From an uncultured Clostridia bacterium (lineage in GTDB: Bacteria; Bacillota; Clostridia; Oscillospirales; Ruminococcaceae), in contig CALXAM010000087.1 of NCBI GenBank assembly GCA_944386285.1, positions 1-32,257 on the forward strand: a DNA stretch of 32,257 nucleotides. Direction: 5' to 3'. Numbering within the stretch: position 1 is the stretch's first letter; every line of letters starts with the position of its first letter. This document shows positions 5,355-14,049 of the stretch, one piece after another. Position numbers and translations under genes: made by a program. The notes beneath the pieces were generated by a model. It saw only the letters and a list, made by a program, of their open reading frames with translations. It had not been told where the DNA came from and did not search any database.

Positions 5355-6257
5355 TTAAGCTTCTGAAAAACCGTATTTTTTCAACATCGAAAGCGTGATC
5401 GGACCGGTGTTGCCGTCGGTTTCCAGCCCTGTACGTTTCTGAAATTCTTTGATTGCCGCTTGAATGTACGGACCGTATAAATCGCCGAGTGCACGCTTGT
5501 CTGTATACGCCGGGAACACGCGATACATAAACGATGCAATTTTTGCAACGTTTTCGTGTTTGTCGCCAAGCGTAAAATAACCCTTTGCAGGGAAAAAGTT
5601 TTCTGATACAGATCCTGTGCCTTTTTCAAATCCGTTTAAACCTGCGGCCTTAATTACCGTTGGGAAATCACGATAGCATTCGTTTACATCAACGTTTCCG
5701 GCAATGCCTTTCACACTTCCTGATGATGTGTACTGCCACATATCACGGGAAAGCGACTGATTCGCGTTGTCCCCGCGGTAGTCGGCAAGCCAGAGCGTGT
5801 ATTTTTTTGCAAGGCGCGCGTGATCGAGCTTGTTTTGAAAATAGTTCGTGTTTGCGTAAACGCCGACAAAGTATCCGGCGTTTTCAAGCGATTCGCAGAA
5901 TGTTTCGACGATCGTTGTAAGTGTTTCCTTAGAAAGCTTGCCCATGCGCTCGGTGTTTTCTACATCATAGTAAATCGGAAATTCAAATTGTTTTCCGGCA
6001 AGCAGTGTTTTGACAAACTCTGCTTCTTTTTTTGCTACTTCGACTGAGTCCGCCGCGCTGTAGTAATAAGCACCAACAGGCATCCCTACTTTTTTAAATC
6101 CGTTATAGTGGGTGGCAAACAGCGCGTCTGCTCCCATGTTCTGCGCGCCCCAGTAGGTGAGTCCGCAGCGCAGAATCACGCCGGAAACGCCGGCGTCTTT
6201 GACCGCCTGATAGTCAACGGTCGGCTGATATTTTGAAATGTCGATCACCTTAAACAT
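5355..6257 (-). CDS. Endolysin: GH25 lysozyme with peptidoglycan-binding domain
   Basis: This 300-residue protein has a glycoside hydrolase 25 domain (1 to about 200) with the expected acidic residues: D6 in VIDISKYQ, D98 and E100 in YYDVEN, and D190 in GNVDVNE. After a linker (about 205-225) comes a C-terminal peptidoglycan-binding_1-like domain, recognisable from LYGPYIQAAIKEFQKRTGL and DGNTGPITLSML. It should cleave the MurNAc-GlcNAc glycan backbone. There is no signal peptide, so export depends on the holin. It is transcribed before the holin, the reverse of the common XhlA-holin-endolysin order. Confidence 0.93.
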   Translation of the reverse strand: MFKVIDISKYQPTVDYQAVKDAGVSGVILRCGLTYWGAQNMGADALFATHYNGFKKVGMPVGAYYYSAADSVEVAKKEAEFVKTLLAGKQFEFPIYYDVENTERMGKLSKETLTTIVETFCESLENAGYFVGVYANTNYFQNKLDHARLAKKYTLWLADYRGDNANQSLSRDMWQYTSSGSVKGIAGNVDVNECYRDFPTVIKAAGLNGFEKGTGSVSENFFPAKGYFTLGDKHENVAKIASFMYRVFPAYTDKRALGDLYGPYIQAAIKEFQKRTGLETDGNTGPITLSMLKKYGFSEA

Positions 6258-6268
6258 GTTTTTCCTCC

Positions 6269-6826
6269 TTATTGGTATCGAATAATAAAATAAATCGCCA
6301 AGCTTTTCTGCATATTGTTATGCGCTTGTCCATCGCCCGTCGTTGACGTAGAAAAACCAGTTTGTCGAATTCCGTTACTCACGGCGAAGTCTGCGGGGCC
6401 ATTATACGCCGACCCTGAAGCCGTAGTGGTGATAAACTCTCGATGATTGTGCGCGGGCATCTCCGTGACCGTGAGTGTATGCTCATTCTCACCATATTCT
6501 GCGCCGGCTTTACCCAGATCCGGGTTGCTTTCGTCAACGCCTACAGGTACAGTGCTGCAAAAGTTTGGTAGCCTAAACTCCGTAGTGTCGTTGCCCGCTC
6601 CAAAAGTTTCACCGATCAATGCGTATAATTTAGGAGCTGCGGTTTTTGAGATGGAACTGCCGTCGCAAATCAAAAAGTTTGCCGGCGGCGTAGACACCGG
6701 CCACATACGGATCTCACCGACAAAGGACACCGTATCCAAACTGGCAAAAGCCGCGTTAAAATCGGTATATTGTACGGGGTCTGTCCCGACAAATTGTGGC
6801 AGGTTAAGATTTTGAGTATATGTCAT
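6269..6826 (-). CDS. Tail fibre/collar-domain protein
   Basis: Translation should start at the ATG 6824-6826, right after GAGGAGG, giving 185 residues. The protein has an N-terminal tail-attachment region (about 1-35), then a Phage_Collar domain: VGEIRMWPVSTPPANFLICD, then DTTEFRLPNFCSTVPVG. The His-containing MPAHNHREF and the terminal IYFIIRYQ are typical of collar/short tail fibre proteins. It lies after the large tail hub gene and before lysis, the usual place for a host-contact protein. At 185 residues it is short, and no long receptor-binding fibre is encoded elsewhere. Confidence 0.8.
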   Translation of the reverse strand: MTYTQNLNLPQFVGTDPVQYTDFNAAFASLDTVSFVGEIRMWPVSTPPANFLICDGSSISKTAAPKLYALIGETFGAGNDTTEFRLPNFCSTVPVGVDESNPDLGKAGAEYGENEHTLTVTEMPAHNHREFITTTASGSAYNGPADFAVSNGIRQTGFSTSTTGDGQAHNNMQKSLAIYFIIRYQ

Positions 6827-6836
6827 TTGTCCTCCT

Positions 6837-8810
6837 CTACTCGACGCTTGTTTGAATCGCAATAACAAGCGTATAAGCGCCGGAAATATTGGTCGGCGGT
6901 TCAATATTAACACCCGCCCGGAATGTTTGCTCGCCGGTGTCGTATCCGTCGGCTGTGTAATAGATCGCACCGATCGTGTCTGGAAACTCCCCGGACGAAA
7001 TTGTGTAAATTGCGGTGCCGCCGTTAAGAGTCATTGCGGTCTCGGTCGGTGTATATACTTCGGTTATGCCGGATTGGATTGCAGATTGAAGCACAACGGG
7101 TCCAAAAAGGGAAAACGGCGTCCCTGATTGCCCGGAAATAAACTCTACGATTTGCGATTTTCCGTAATCTGTCAAAAAATTACCTATGTATACCGCCTCC
7201 TGTGTAAGTCCTCCTGTATAACACAACTGATACCATGTAGGCCAGTTGATCTGTAATGTTGTCCAGTTTCTGCCGATAACATCGCCCCAAGTAAACGGCT
7301 CTCCGCCTCTTGATACTGTAATTGTGCTGGATACTGTTATTGTATTGGTCAAATAAGTACCGTCAGCTGGGGATTGCTCCCCGTCAAGCGTAAATTTTGC
7401 GGCAACCGGACGATTCCAAAGATCATGGTAAGGATCTCGGTAATCGACATTTGACGCCTCTATATCATACTGCCACACAGCACTACTTGTCGCGGAGTCA
7501 AGCACGACTGACGCGACGACTTTTGTGACCTGATAGGCTCCATACAGTCCATAATAAGGCAAATCAACAGACACAAGCTGTCCGATGCTCACGGGGTCAA
7601 ATTGCGAAAAACTGATGACTGTTGCGCGTTGCCCGTTCTGCTGCAAAAAAGTTTGTACGGCGCTAAAAGCCGTCGAAAAGTCGGTTATTGTGTCATCCAT
7701 AATGGCGTACTCAATAATACCCGTCCCTCCTCTTTGCGCGGCAATGCTTTCTGCCAGTGCAGGATCTGCCACGCGGGCATATACGTCAACAGCAAAAGCA
7801 ATATCGGAGCAGGTAAGAGAGACACCGGGTGTGTTTTGTTCGATTACCGCAAAGTCGTATCCGTCCTTCGCCTCAATCTCTGCTCCGCCTGATGTCATCA
7901 GAGCTTGGTATGCTGGATCCGCGTCATCAAGCCCTTTATATCCCACGTTGATTACTGCGGGTTGAGTTGGTGACAGCCCCGAAGTGGACGACTGCGTGAT
8001 TTGTTTGCACGACCAAAGCGGCGTAGTGCTTACAAGTTTTTTGCACACGGACGCGCCGCTGGAATCAGTGTCTACTGACTGATATATTCGGTTAGTAAAA
8101 CGGTTAGATATGTAAGAACCATACACGGGTAAACTCGATATCAGCCGTCCTCTTCCAGAACCGCCCACGCATCGGCATGCCGAGTAAAATGTTAAAGCGT
8201 CTTTAGATGCCTGCACATTAAACGCCTTTGACGTGCTGTTAAGCTGCAACGGCACTCCTGTTGCGGCTGATTGATACCGCATATTAAACACGCGATCCGG
8301 AGTAATTTCCCACCACGCGCCTGCCACTGAGCATAGCTCGTCGAGCATGTCAGACACATACCGCCCCCACAAAGAAGCGGGTTCCGACAAAGAAAAGTAA
8401 CTAAAGTCATCCACTTCCCCGAGTGTGATTCCTTCCGGTTCGATTCGGTTGGCAAACACGTTTGGATTGACAAATAAAATGTCGTTGATAGTAGCGCCGG
8501 CGGGTGCCGCCATATCGACAAAAATCGTTGATACAAGGTCTTTGTTTCCAGCAATGGATAGCGTGTATATTTTCCAGTCGGGCATCGTGACAACAGAGGC
8601 TTGATCTTTTTTAAGGATCGTCCCTGCAAAAATAAGAGTATCTCCGTCAAAAAACTCAATGTAGTCGCACTCTCTGATGTCGTCTTGCGCTGTTTGCACC
8701 TCAATGGTGATTGTTGATGAGGTTGACCGCTGTGACGTGCGCTCAAGGCTTCCTCCGGTTTGGATTTTAACGTCCGGACGCGGAGTCTGGTTAATAGATA
8801 TAGAGATCAT
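6837..8810 (-). CDS. Tail tip/baseplate hub-like protein
   Basis: The 657 residues begin with a beta-rich segment (RPDVKIQTGGSLERTSQRST, then DIRECDYIEFFDGDTLIFAG) resembling the first domain of gpD/gp27-type tail hub proteins. The middle (about 150-430) contains further hub-like sequence with several Cys. After about residue 440 comes a beta-sandwich-like region rich in Thr, Ser and Tyr. It follows the tape measure, where Dit and Tal normally sit. Only this one large gene precedes the collar protein, so it may combine distal-tail and tail-lysin-like hub roles. Start and stop overlap neighbours by a few bases. The family name is uncertain. Confidence 0.65.
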   Translation of the reverse strand: MISISINQTPRPDVKIQTGGSLERTSQRSTSSTITIEVQTAQDDIRECDYIEFFDGDTLIFAGTILKKDQASVVTMPDWKIYTLSIAGNKDLVSTIFVDMAAPAGATINDILFVNPNVFANRIEPEGITLGEVDDFSYFSLSEPASLWGRYVSDMLDELCSVAGAWWEITPDRVFNMRYQSAATGVPLQLNSTSKAFNVQASKDALTFYSACRCVGGSGRGRLISSLPVYGSYISNRFTNRIYQSVDTDSSGASVCKKLVSTTPLWSCKQITQSSTSGLSPTQPAVINVGYKGLDDADPAYQALMTSGGAEIEAKDGYDFAVIEQNTPGVSLTCSDIAFAVDVYARVADPALAESIAAQRGGTGIIEYAIMDDTITDFSTAFSAVQTFLQQNGQRATVISFSQFDPVSIGQLVSVDLPYYGLYGAYQVTKVVASVVLDSATSSAVWQYDIEASNVDYRDPYHDLWNRPVAAKFTLDGEQSPADGTYLTNTITVSSTITVSRGGEPFTWGDVIGRNWTTLQINWPTWYQLCYTGGLTQEAVYIGNFLTDYGKSQIVEFISGQSGTPFSLFGPVVLQSAIQSGITEVYTPTETAMTLNGGTAIYTISSGEFPDTIGAIYYTADGYDTGEQTFRAGVNIEPPTNISGAYTLVIAIQTSVE

Positions 8811-11050
8811 CGATATCGCCTCACTTTGACATCTGTGTATTGGTGCTGTGTAGAATTTTTGCTGATAAGCCGCCCGTCTAAATACACGGGTGGGGAGTCA
8901 ACATAGATCGTGTTTCCGTTTGGCGATGTTACTTGTTCTTTTCCGGTTGCTAAGTCAAACAACATTTTTTGCTGCGCTTTTGTGATTACCATTTCTCCCT
9001 GCTGTAAAATCGCCGGCACCTCTCCCGCTTTCCAGTCTACGATGCCGCCGGCGTGCAAGCGGGGTATTAACGGTGGATTTGCAGGCATTGAAAAACTCCA
9101 ATCCTGCCCAAACAACGAGCCGATTGCGCCAGCAACACCGCCGATCGCGTCCACGATACCTTTTACAACGGAATAAATTCCTTTCCACAGCATGTTAATG
9201 CCGTCAATAATGAGGTTGACAACACCTTTAACGATTCCCCAGATTGCGTCCCATATGCCTTTAAAAAAGTTACAAATACCGTCCCATGCCTGCTCCCAGT
9301 TGCCGGAAAAAACGCCGGAGATAAAATCAATAAGTCCGCCAAGCGCATTCATGACACCGGAAATGATAGGCTCTAAGATTTCAAATGCCGCGCCAAGCAC
9401 GCCGCCGATGATCTCCGCAAGTGCTGTAAGGATTGGTGACAGCGCCTCAAAAAGACCAATCAACGGCTCAAGAAGCGCCATAAGCGACGGCATTATCGCC
9501 TCGATAAACTCAAGTACCGGCTCCATCAACGCAAAAAGCACATCTAAAAGAGGTGGTAAAATCTCGGTGAGGATTTGGATGAGTGGCGGAAGCAGTTGAT
9601 TCAAAATCTCTATCATCCGCGGGAGGAAGTCGTCCAGCAATACTGATAGAGGCTCAGCGAGCGCCGCAAAAAAGTCCATAAGCGGCGGCATAATATTATC
9701 GATAAGATCAAGCAAAGGAGGCAACAGGGATTCAAAAACTTCTGTTACTCCCTCGATCATCGGGGTAAGTGCTGGCAACAGTTTGCCGATTGTCTCTGTT
9801 AACGGTGGGATAAGAGCAGAAAGAGTCTTTGCCAAGCTTTCCAAAATTGGTTCAAGCATAGGCAAAAGGCTGTTGATAAGATCAGATATGACCGGGATTA
9901 GCGCCTCACCGATAGGGATGAGCAGCAATTCCACCTGTCTGCCAAGCGCCGACAGCATATCGCCAAGGTTATCATACTTGACTTCTGCCATTTTCCCGAG
10001 TTCTTCACCTGTTGCGTATGCTCCGTCTTGAATGTTTGCTAACTGCGTCACGACTTCGGGGCCTAAGTCTTCCCACATTGTTCCGAAAAGCGCGACGCCC
10101 GCTGTATTTTGTGCAACCGGGTCCTCCATACTTGCAAGACCGGATATGACTTGATTAAACGCTGCTTTTGCACTGTCTCCACCTGCCGCGAATTTTGACG
10201 CCATATCGTCAGCATTAAGTCCAAGCAGTGCAAATCCTTCTGCGGTAGAGTCCGAACCGTCAATCACACGGATCGACATTTCTTTTACCGCGTCACCAAC
10301 CTTATCAAGGTTAAAAGCTCCGGTCTCCGCACCTTTTTGCATGATCTTAAACATATCATCGGCATCCAGACCGACTTTGGCAAATTGTACGGAATACTCA
10401 GAGATGGAGTCTAACAGTTCCCCGGAAAAATCCAGTCCGTTTTGTGCGCCTTTTGCAATCAGCGCCATGGCTTTTTCTCCGTCAATGCCAAAGTTTTTTG
10501 TAAGCGCCGTCGCGGCTCTTACCGACTCATTGACATCGTAATCAAAAGTATCGCGCAGTAAAAACGCACTCTCAGTTACCGATTGCAAAGAGGCGTCATC
10601 CAAGTCTCCCATAGACTTCTTGACAGTCGCCATTGCGTTGGCGATATCTTCAAAGGATTCGCCGTAGTTATTCGCATAAATATCTTTTAGTACGTTTTCA
10701 TAGCCTTGTAAGTCAGCGCTTGCGGTCCCTGTTGATGCTGCAAATTGTCCCATTGCCTTATCAAGATCAGCTGCGCCCATTATGGCTTTTGTCCCTACGG
10801 CTAACGCGGCGGAACCAATCGCAGCGAAAGCAGTGCCGGCAATCTTACCGACGCTTTTTGCGGCGTCACCCATTTTGCTCCATGCGGACGACGTTTTTTT
10901 ACTCGTTTTTTCCGATGTACTCCCAAAATCATCGGTAGCTTTTTCAGCTTTTTTCGCGCCTTGCTTTACTTCTTTTGTAGCATCGGCAATATCGCCGCTT
11001 AATTTTGAGTCGTCTGCACGAACCTCGTATACTACTTTTCCGTCAGCTAT
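8807..11050 (-). CDS. Tail tape measure protein (apparent AUA start)
   Basis: From the ATG at 10873 the frame gives 688 residues. The same frame continues 59 codons upstream without ATG, GTG or TTG to ATA at 11048-11050, where I read (M)ADGKVVYEVRADDSKL, a familiar tape-measure N-terminus. GGGGGG sits seven bases before this ATA, which overlaps the TAG of the preceding gene. The full protein would be 747 residues. It has a helical N-terminus, a conserved TMP core (ADLDKAMGQFAASTG), a long Pro-punctuated hydrophobic repeat array of the type LLPPLLxLI, and a small C-terminal domain. Its length sets tail length. Confidence 0.88.
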   Translation of the reverse strand: MADGKVVYEVRADDSKLSGDIADATKEVKQGAKKAEKATDDFGSTSEKTSKKTSSAWSKMGDAAKSVGKIAGTAFAAIGSAALAVGTKAIMGAADLDKAMGQFAASTGTASADLQGYENVLKDIYANNYGESFEDIANAMATVKKSMGDLDDASLQSVTESAFLLRDTFDYDVNESVRAATALTKNFGIDGEKAMALIAKGAQNGLDFSGELLDSISEYSVQFAKVGLDADDMFKIMQKGAETGAFNLDKVGDAVKEMSIRVIDGSDSTAEGFALLGLNADDMASKFAAGGDSAKAAFNQVISGLASMEDPVAQNTAGVALFGTMWEDLGPEVVTQLANIQDGAYATGEELGKMAEVKYDNLGDMLSALGRQVELLLIPIGEALIPVISDLINSLLPMLEPILESLAKTLSALIPPLTETIGKLLPALTPMIEGVTEVFESLLPPLLDLIDNIMPPLMDFFAALAEPLSVLLDDFLPRMIEILNQLLPPLIQILTEILPPLLDVLFALMEPVLEFIEAIMPSLMALLEPLIGLFEALSPILTALAEIIGGVLGAAFEILEPIISGVMNALGGLIDFISGVFSGNWEQAWDGICNFFKGIWDAIWGIVKGVVNLIIDGINMLWKGIYSVVKGIVDAIGGVAGAIGSLFGQDWSFSMPANPPLIPRLHAGGIVDWKAGEVPAILQQGEMVITKAQQKMLFDLATGKEQVTSPNGNTIYVDSPPVYLDGRLISKNSTQHQYTDVKVRRYR
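9185..9910 (-). repeat. Hydrophobic LPPL-type repeats inside the tape measure
   Basis: This part of the tape-measure gene encodes about ten degenerate copies of a unit of roughly 18-22 residues built around I/L-LPPL-hydrophobic-acidic (for example LLPPLLDLIDNIMPPLMDF). It is a protein-level repeat with diverged DNA. Tape measures often carry periodic or membrane-active segments like this. Confidence 0.7.
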
Positions 11051-11679
11051 TCTTTATCCCCCCTTTTCCCTTGTTCCGCTTTGGCCTCGAGCATCTTAGC
11101 AAGTGCCCACAAGCCTTGCGCATAGTTTCGCATGCGTTCCTCCTCGCTGACTTTGAGCCGTACCTGTGCTTTGGCTCGCATTAACGCTTGCCGCTCCTCC
11201 AAATTGTACTTTGTTGGTTTTGGCAGCGGTCTTGTCCGGATATCAATCACTTGCATGAGTCGCGTGTCTTCCGGAAGGCCGGAAAGCAGAGCAACAAAAG
11301 TTTTCCAGTGGAGCTTACCGTGCGCCCTGTGCAAATCAATCCCATATGCTTGCCAAAATCCGGCATAGATGAGTGCCGCGTCCTGCGCAAAATCAAAGGG
11401 ACGTTGCCCATTATAAGATTTTTCCGGTTTGTCATTGTCTCCTACAATTTGGTTAAAATACGCCTCAAACATGGCAAAGATCAAACTCGTGTTTTCGGGA
11501 GCAAATCTTTTTTTGTATAGCATGCTCACACACAGATATGCTTTGCTATACTCGTCAAGATTGTCGTCTTGCAGTATCGCCAGCGCGGCAAGAACCCGAT
11601 CAAAGCTTGCGTTGACTTGATAGACCTTGCCGGCTACGGATACTGTAGTTTTTGGCGACTCAAAAACAGAGAATTTCAT
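11047..11679 (-). CDS. Gp15-family tail chaperone-like protein
   Basis: The 210 residues resemble the bacteriophage Gp15 family of A118-like phages: an N-terminal ESPKTTVSVAGKVYQVNASF, a helical core (LVGDNDKPEKS region, DFAQDAALIYAGFWQAYGID) and LHWKTFVALLSGLPEDTRL. It sits immediately before the tape measure, in the slot of the second (GT-like) tail assembly chaperone. The ATG overlaps the upstream stop (ATGA) and has no ribosome site of its own, so it is made by re-initiation or by a -1 frameshift from the upstream gene. Confidence 0.85.
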   Translation of the reverse strand: MKFSVFESPKTTVSVAGKVYQVNASFDRVLAALAILQDDNLDEYSKAYLCVSMLYKKRFAPENTSLIFAMFEAYFNQIVGDNDKPEKSYNGQRPFDFAQDAALIYAGFWQAYGIDLHRAHGKLHWKTFVALLSGLPEDTRLMQVIDIRTRPLPKPTKYNLEERQALMRAKAQVRLKVSEEERMRNYAQGLWALAKMLEAKAEQGKRGDKE

Positions 11680-12050
11680 CTGTATCGTTTTTTAAGGGCT
11701 TTGATACGTTCATGGGTACGGCGGTTAAGTTCCGCAAAAACGGTATCATGCAGGTACGGGAAAATGTCCATAAGCATATTGGCAAAATCATCACTGTAAA
11801 AAGCTATGATTTTCTCCGTATTCTCTGCGCCGAAAATCAGCGTAAATAATCTTACAATAGCCTGTCCGAGTTCCTCTGCGGATGCTTCGTTTCCGCTGCG
11901 CTGCAGTTCGATAATCCTGACCTGCAGTGCTCTTGCCTCTTTTGCAAAAGCCGGGGTGATAGTGATTCGGTAAGAAATAGAAATACTTTTATCGCCATCG
12001 TCAATTTCCAATACGTCTTCAAACGGTTTAGTTCTCTGAATTTGAGCCAT
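11676..12050 (-). CDS. Tail assembly chaperone-like protein (G position)
   Basis: The 124 residues are mostly helical: a short acidic N-terminus (FEDVLEIDDGDKSISISYRI), two long helices with AFAKEARALQVRIIELQRS, and a basic tail (RTHERIKALKKRYR). Gene order (tube, this gene, Gp15, tape measure) matches the G / GT chaperone pair of siphoviruses. The 3' end contains CTT-AAA-AAA five codons before the stop, which could permit a -1 shift into the Gp15 frame. No enzymatic motif is seen. Confidence 0.65.
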   Translation of the reverse strand: MAQIQRTKPFEDVLEIDDGDKSISISYRITITPAFAKEARALQVRIIELQRSGNEASAEELGQAIVRLFTLIFGAENTEKIIAFYSDDFANMLMDIFPYLHDTVFAELNRRTHERIKALKKRYR

Positions 12051-12052
12051 GC

Positions 12053-12505
12053 CTATTCCTCCTTTTCGCCAGGTGCTACTGACGGTGCGCCGTCAAAACG
12101 CAGTTCAAACGAAATTGCGCTGTCGTCCGTGGTAGCGCCCGAAAACTCTTGAATGTTACAAATCGTTACCGGGCAAGTAATCACGTTTGTGGTCGATTGT
12201 CCGGTGCTATAGGTAATCCGCAGCTGCGACTGCCTCTCTGTGTCCACCTTGTATTTGAGACCGAAAATGAAATCCTGCGCAGCGTCGCCGATAACTCGCC
12301 GGCCCGTGAATGTATACGCGGGGGCCATGCCGGTCACGTGGTTACGAGCGAATCCGTTGTCACACAGGAAAAAGTACTGCTGCACTACTTCGTTTAGCGC
12401 TTCTGCGAGGTTATCAATGCCCGCGCAGAGTGGGGACATAGTAGAGGGTGCTGCGGTTTGGATTTCGCATGAAATCCCGTACATAGTAAGTAAAGTTCCG
12501 TCCAA
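12053..12505 (-). CDS. Major tail tube protein
   Basis: The 150 residues start at TTG 12503-12505, ten bases after AAGGA; an ATG seven codons in lacks a ribosome site. The beta-rich sequence (YFFLCDNGFARNHVTGMAPA, then YTFTGRRVIGDAAQDFI, then QSQLRITYSTG) fits the tail tube fold of A118-like phages and ends in an acidic tail. It lies between the minor capsid-type connector genes and the tail chaperones. These are sometimes labelled 'capsid protein', but the position argues for the tube. Confidence 0.78.
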   Translation of the reverse strand: MDGTLLTMYGISCEIQTAAPSTMSPLCAGIDNLAEALNEVVQQYFFLCDNGFARNHVTGMAPAYTFTGRRVIGDAAQDFIFGLKYKVDTERQSQLRITYSTGQSTTNVITCPVTICNIQEFSGATTDDSAISFELRFDGAPSVAPGEKEE

Positions 12506-12509
12506 AAAG

Positions 12510-12902
12510 TCACATTCCTTTCAAATAAAATTTAACGCGCAAACTGGACCCATACAGCCATTGCGCGTTCTCCTCGCGCCCAATGTACGCGGGCGCCGAT
12601 AATGTTTCAATATTTGTGATTTGATAGTTATCGCTTTGCGGATATGCCTTCATCATAGACAACGTTGTGTGTATTTGGTTAAGCGTCTCAGACACCGCCT
12701 GCTGATCTGTGCTTTTACCGTTTACTACAGCCGTTAATTCTACGGCCGCAAGCTTATCAAAAAAAGGATTATATACAGACGATGCCCACATAAGCGATAT
12801 GCCGTCATCTGGCGGCAAAGGACCAATAGACGGGACAGCAAAGGTTTGCGCTGACTGTGCAAGCGATTGCACCGCTAAAAGTACATCATCATAGACAGCC
12901 AT
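12510..12902 (-). CDS. Minor capsid_3-like tail terminator/connector
   Basis: The 130 residues match the A118-type 'minor capsid protein 3' slot and pattern: a helical N-terminus (YDDVLLAVQSLAQSAQ), then an alpha/beta core with SLMWASSVYNPFFDKLAAVE and a C-terminal strand YGSSLRVKFYLKGM. Despite the family name, its place before the tail tube suggests the tail terminator that joins tail to head. RBS and spacing are good (3 nt from the neighbour). Confidence 0.72.
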   Translation of the reverse strand: MAVYDDVLLAVQSLAQSAQTFAVPSIGPLPPDDGISLMWASSVYNPFFDKLAAVELTAVVNGKSTDQQAVSETLNQIHTTLSMMKAYPQSDNYQITNIETLSAPAYIGREENAQWLYGSSLRVKFYLKGM

Positions 12903-12905
12903 TTT

Positions 12906-13259
12906 TTACTTGCCTCCTTTCAGTCCTTTTTCAAATGCGTTTTGAGCAATTTTATCTAAATTGTCTTTGTTGGTATCAACGCCCTTTTGTGCCCACATAA
13001 GAGACGCCAATGGATTAACGTCTTTTGACGGTGTGCCGGTGTAGTATACCCGCCTAGCGTAAGCTGTGTCCCATATAGCCAGTCCGTCCGCTGGCCGGCT
13101 TTTAATCAGCGAGCTGTTTTTTAAGTCCTCTTGATCCACTCGCACGTAATCGTTGCCGTATTGTATTACGGCTTCTGTAACAGCTATCGTCATGGCTTTT
13201 TCTCCTGACACAATTTTTGTTTTAATTGCGCCTAGGTTTGTTGTAATTTTTACTGCCAT
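12906..13259 (-). CDS. Minor capsid_2-like head-tail connector
   Basis: The 117 residues start at the ATG 13257-13259, overlapping the upstream TGA. The N-terminal helix (AIKTKIVSGEKAMTIAVTEA) and the core VRVDQEDLKNSSLIKSRP, then WDTAYARRVYYTG and PLASLMWAQKG, fit the minor capsid protein 2 family of A118-like phages, an HK97 gp10-like connector. Translational coupling through TGATG is likely. Confidence 0.78.
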   Translation of the reverse strand: MAVKITTNLGAIKTKIVSGEKAMTIAVTEAVIQYGNDYVRVDQEDLKNSSLIKSRPADGLAIWDTAYARRVYYTGTPSKDVNPLASLMWAQKGVDTNKDNLDKIAQNAFEKGLKGGK

Positions 13260-13603
13260 CACACTAGTCCCAATTCCACGTGATGCACACGCGTTGCCGG
13301 GAAATCAGGCACAAGGTCCACCGTTAAAATCTCAAAATCGCCTTGATTGTTTCCGCTCGCGTCTGTTACCGTACATCGCATAGGTTTCCCTGCCGCTTCT
13401 GACTGCACCATCAATGCACCATAATCAAGCTGTGGAGTAGACCGACGCGAATCCACAAAAAGCACAGACCGCAGTACAACTTCGGTATTGTCTTTTGATT
13501 TTTTCACTTCATTGGTATTTTGTAGGTGTACTTTTGTGACTGTATAAGTATCCCAGGATGGATTCTGCCACACGTCCATACCAGTACAAACATATAACGT
13601 CAT
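13259..13603 (-). CDS. Minor capsid_1-like head closure protein
   Basis: The start should be the ATG at 13601-13603, overlapping the upstream TGA and five bases after GGGGG; the longer frame to 13702 only overlaps the upstream gene. The 114 residues (LYVCTGMDVWQNPSWDTYTV, then EVVLRSVLFVDSRRSTPQLD) match the A118 'putative minor capsid protein 1' pattern. In gene order it is the head closure/stopper between connector and tail terminator. Confidence 0.8.
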   Translation of the reverse strand: MTLYVCTGMDVWQNPSWDTYTVTKVHLQNTNEVKKSKDNTEVVLRSVLFVDSRRSTPQLDYGALMVQSEAAGKPMRCTVTDASGNNQGDFEILTVDLVPDFPATRVHHVELGLV

Positions 13604-14037
13604 CATATCCCCCAAAATGGATGAAGGTATTGAGGGTAACACACGTCTGTCCTCCTCTCCATTAACCTTGTCTGCTCCAAATAAGCCAACGCCAAAGGAC
13701 AAATCATCAGCGCTCCTGTTTTTTTATTGGCTTGGTTTGCCAAACCACCGCCATTTACGGAGACTTTGCCAACAGTAAAAGACTGTCCGGTTTGTCCGGT
13801 TAGCACTGTTTCAAGCCCGATCTGAGTAAAATACAGTACTTGCGCCGCCGCTGCTTTTTGAACAAGCGTTTGCACAAATGCAGGCAGGGAGGAGATCCCT
13901 CCCCCCTGTATAATCCTGTATTGTGTTGCGTTGTCGATTACATCTGACGCAAGCCCGGCGTACACCGGGAACTCGTCCTCGCTAATCGGGCAAGCCCCGT
14001 AATAATCCAAATATTGTTGATATGTTATGTACGCCAT
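13603..14037 (-). CDS. Head-tail adaptor protein
   Basis: The 144 residues begin YITYQQYLDYYGACPISEDE, a helical adaptor of the gp6/gp15 type that docks on the portal. The middle is helical (ASDVIDNATQYRII, FVQTLVQKAAAAQVLYF) and the C-terminal part has Gly-rich and aromatic segments. It directly follows the major capsid gene. The ATG at 14037 lies eight bases after the GGGGTGAT at the capsid gene end. The role is inferred from order and helical pattern. Confidence 0.75.
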   Translation of the reverse strand: MAYITYQQYLDYYGACPISEDEFPVYAGLASDVIDNATQYRIIQGGGISSLPAFVQTLVQKAAAAQVLYFTQIGLETVLTGQTGQSFTVGKVSVNGGGLANQANKKTGALMICPLALAYLEQTRLMERRTDVCYPQYLHPFWGI

Positions 14038-14049
14038 GTAATCACCCCA

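Noticed and set aside
4766..5398. 210-codon + strand frame over the XhlA/holin region
   Set aside because: It is the mirror of two well-supported lysis genes on the - strand, with no ribosome site or recognisable domains.
9185..9910. Possible CRISPR or tandem DNA repeat
   Set aside because: The periodicity is at protein level (LPPL units) within the tape measure; the DNA copies are diverged, with no repeat-spacer structure.
13606..13702. 33-codon N-terminal extension of the minor capsid_1-like protein
   Set aside because: It lies wholly inside the adaptor gene in another frame; the ATG overlapping the adaptor stop has a ribosome site.
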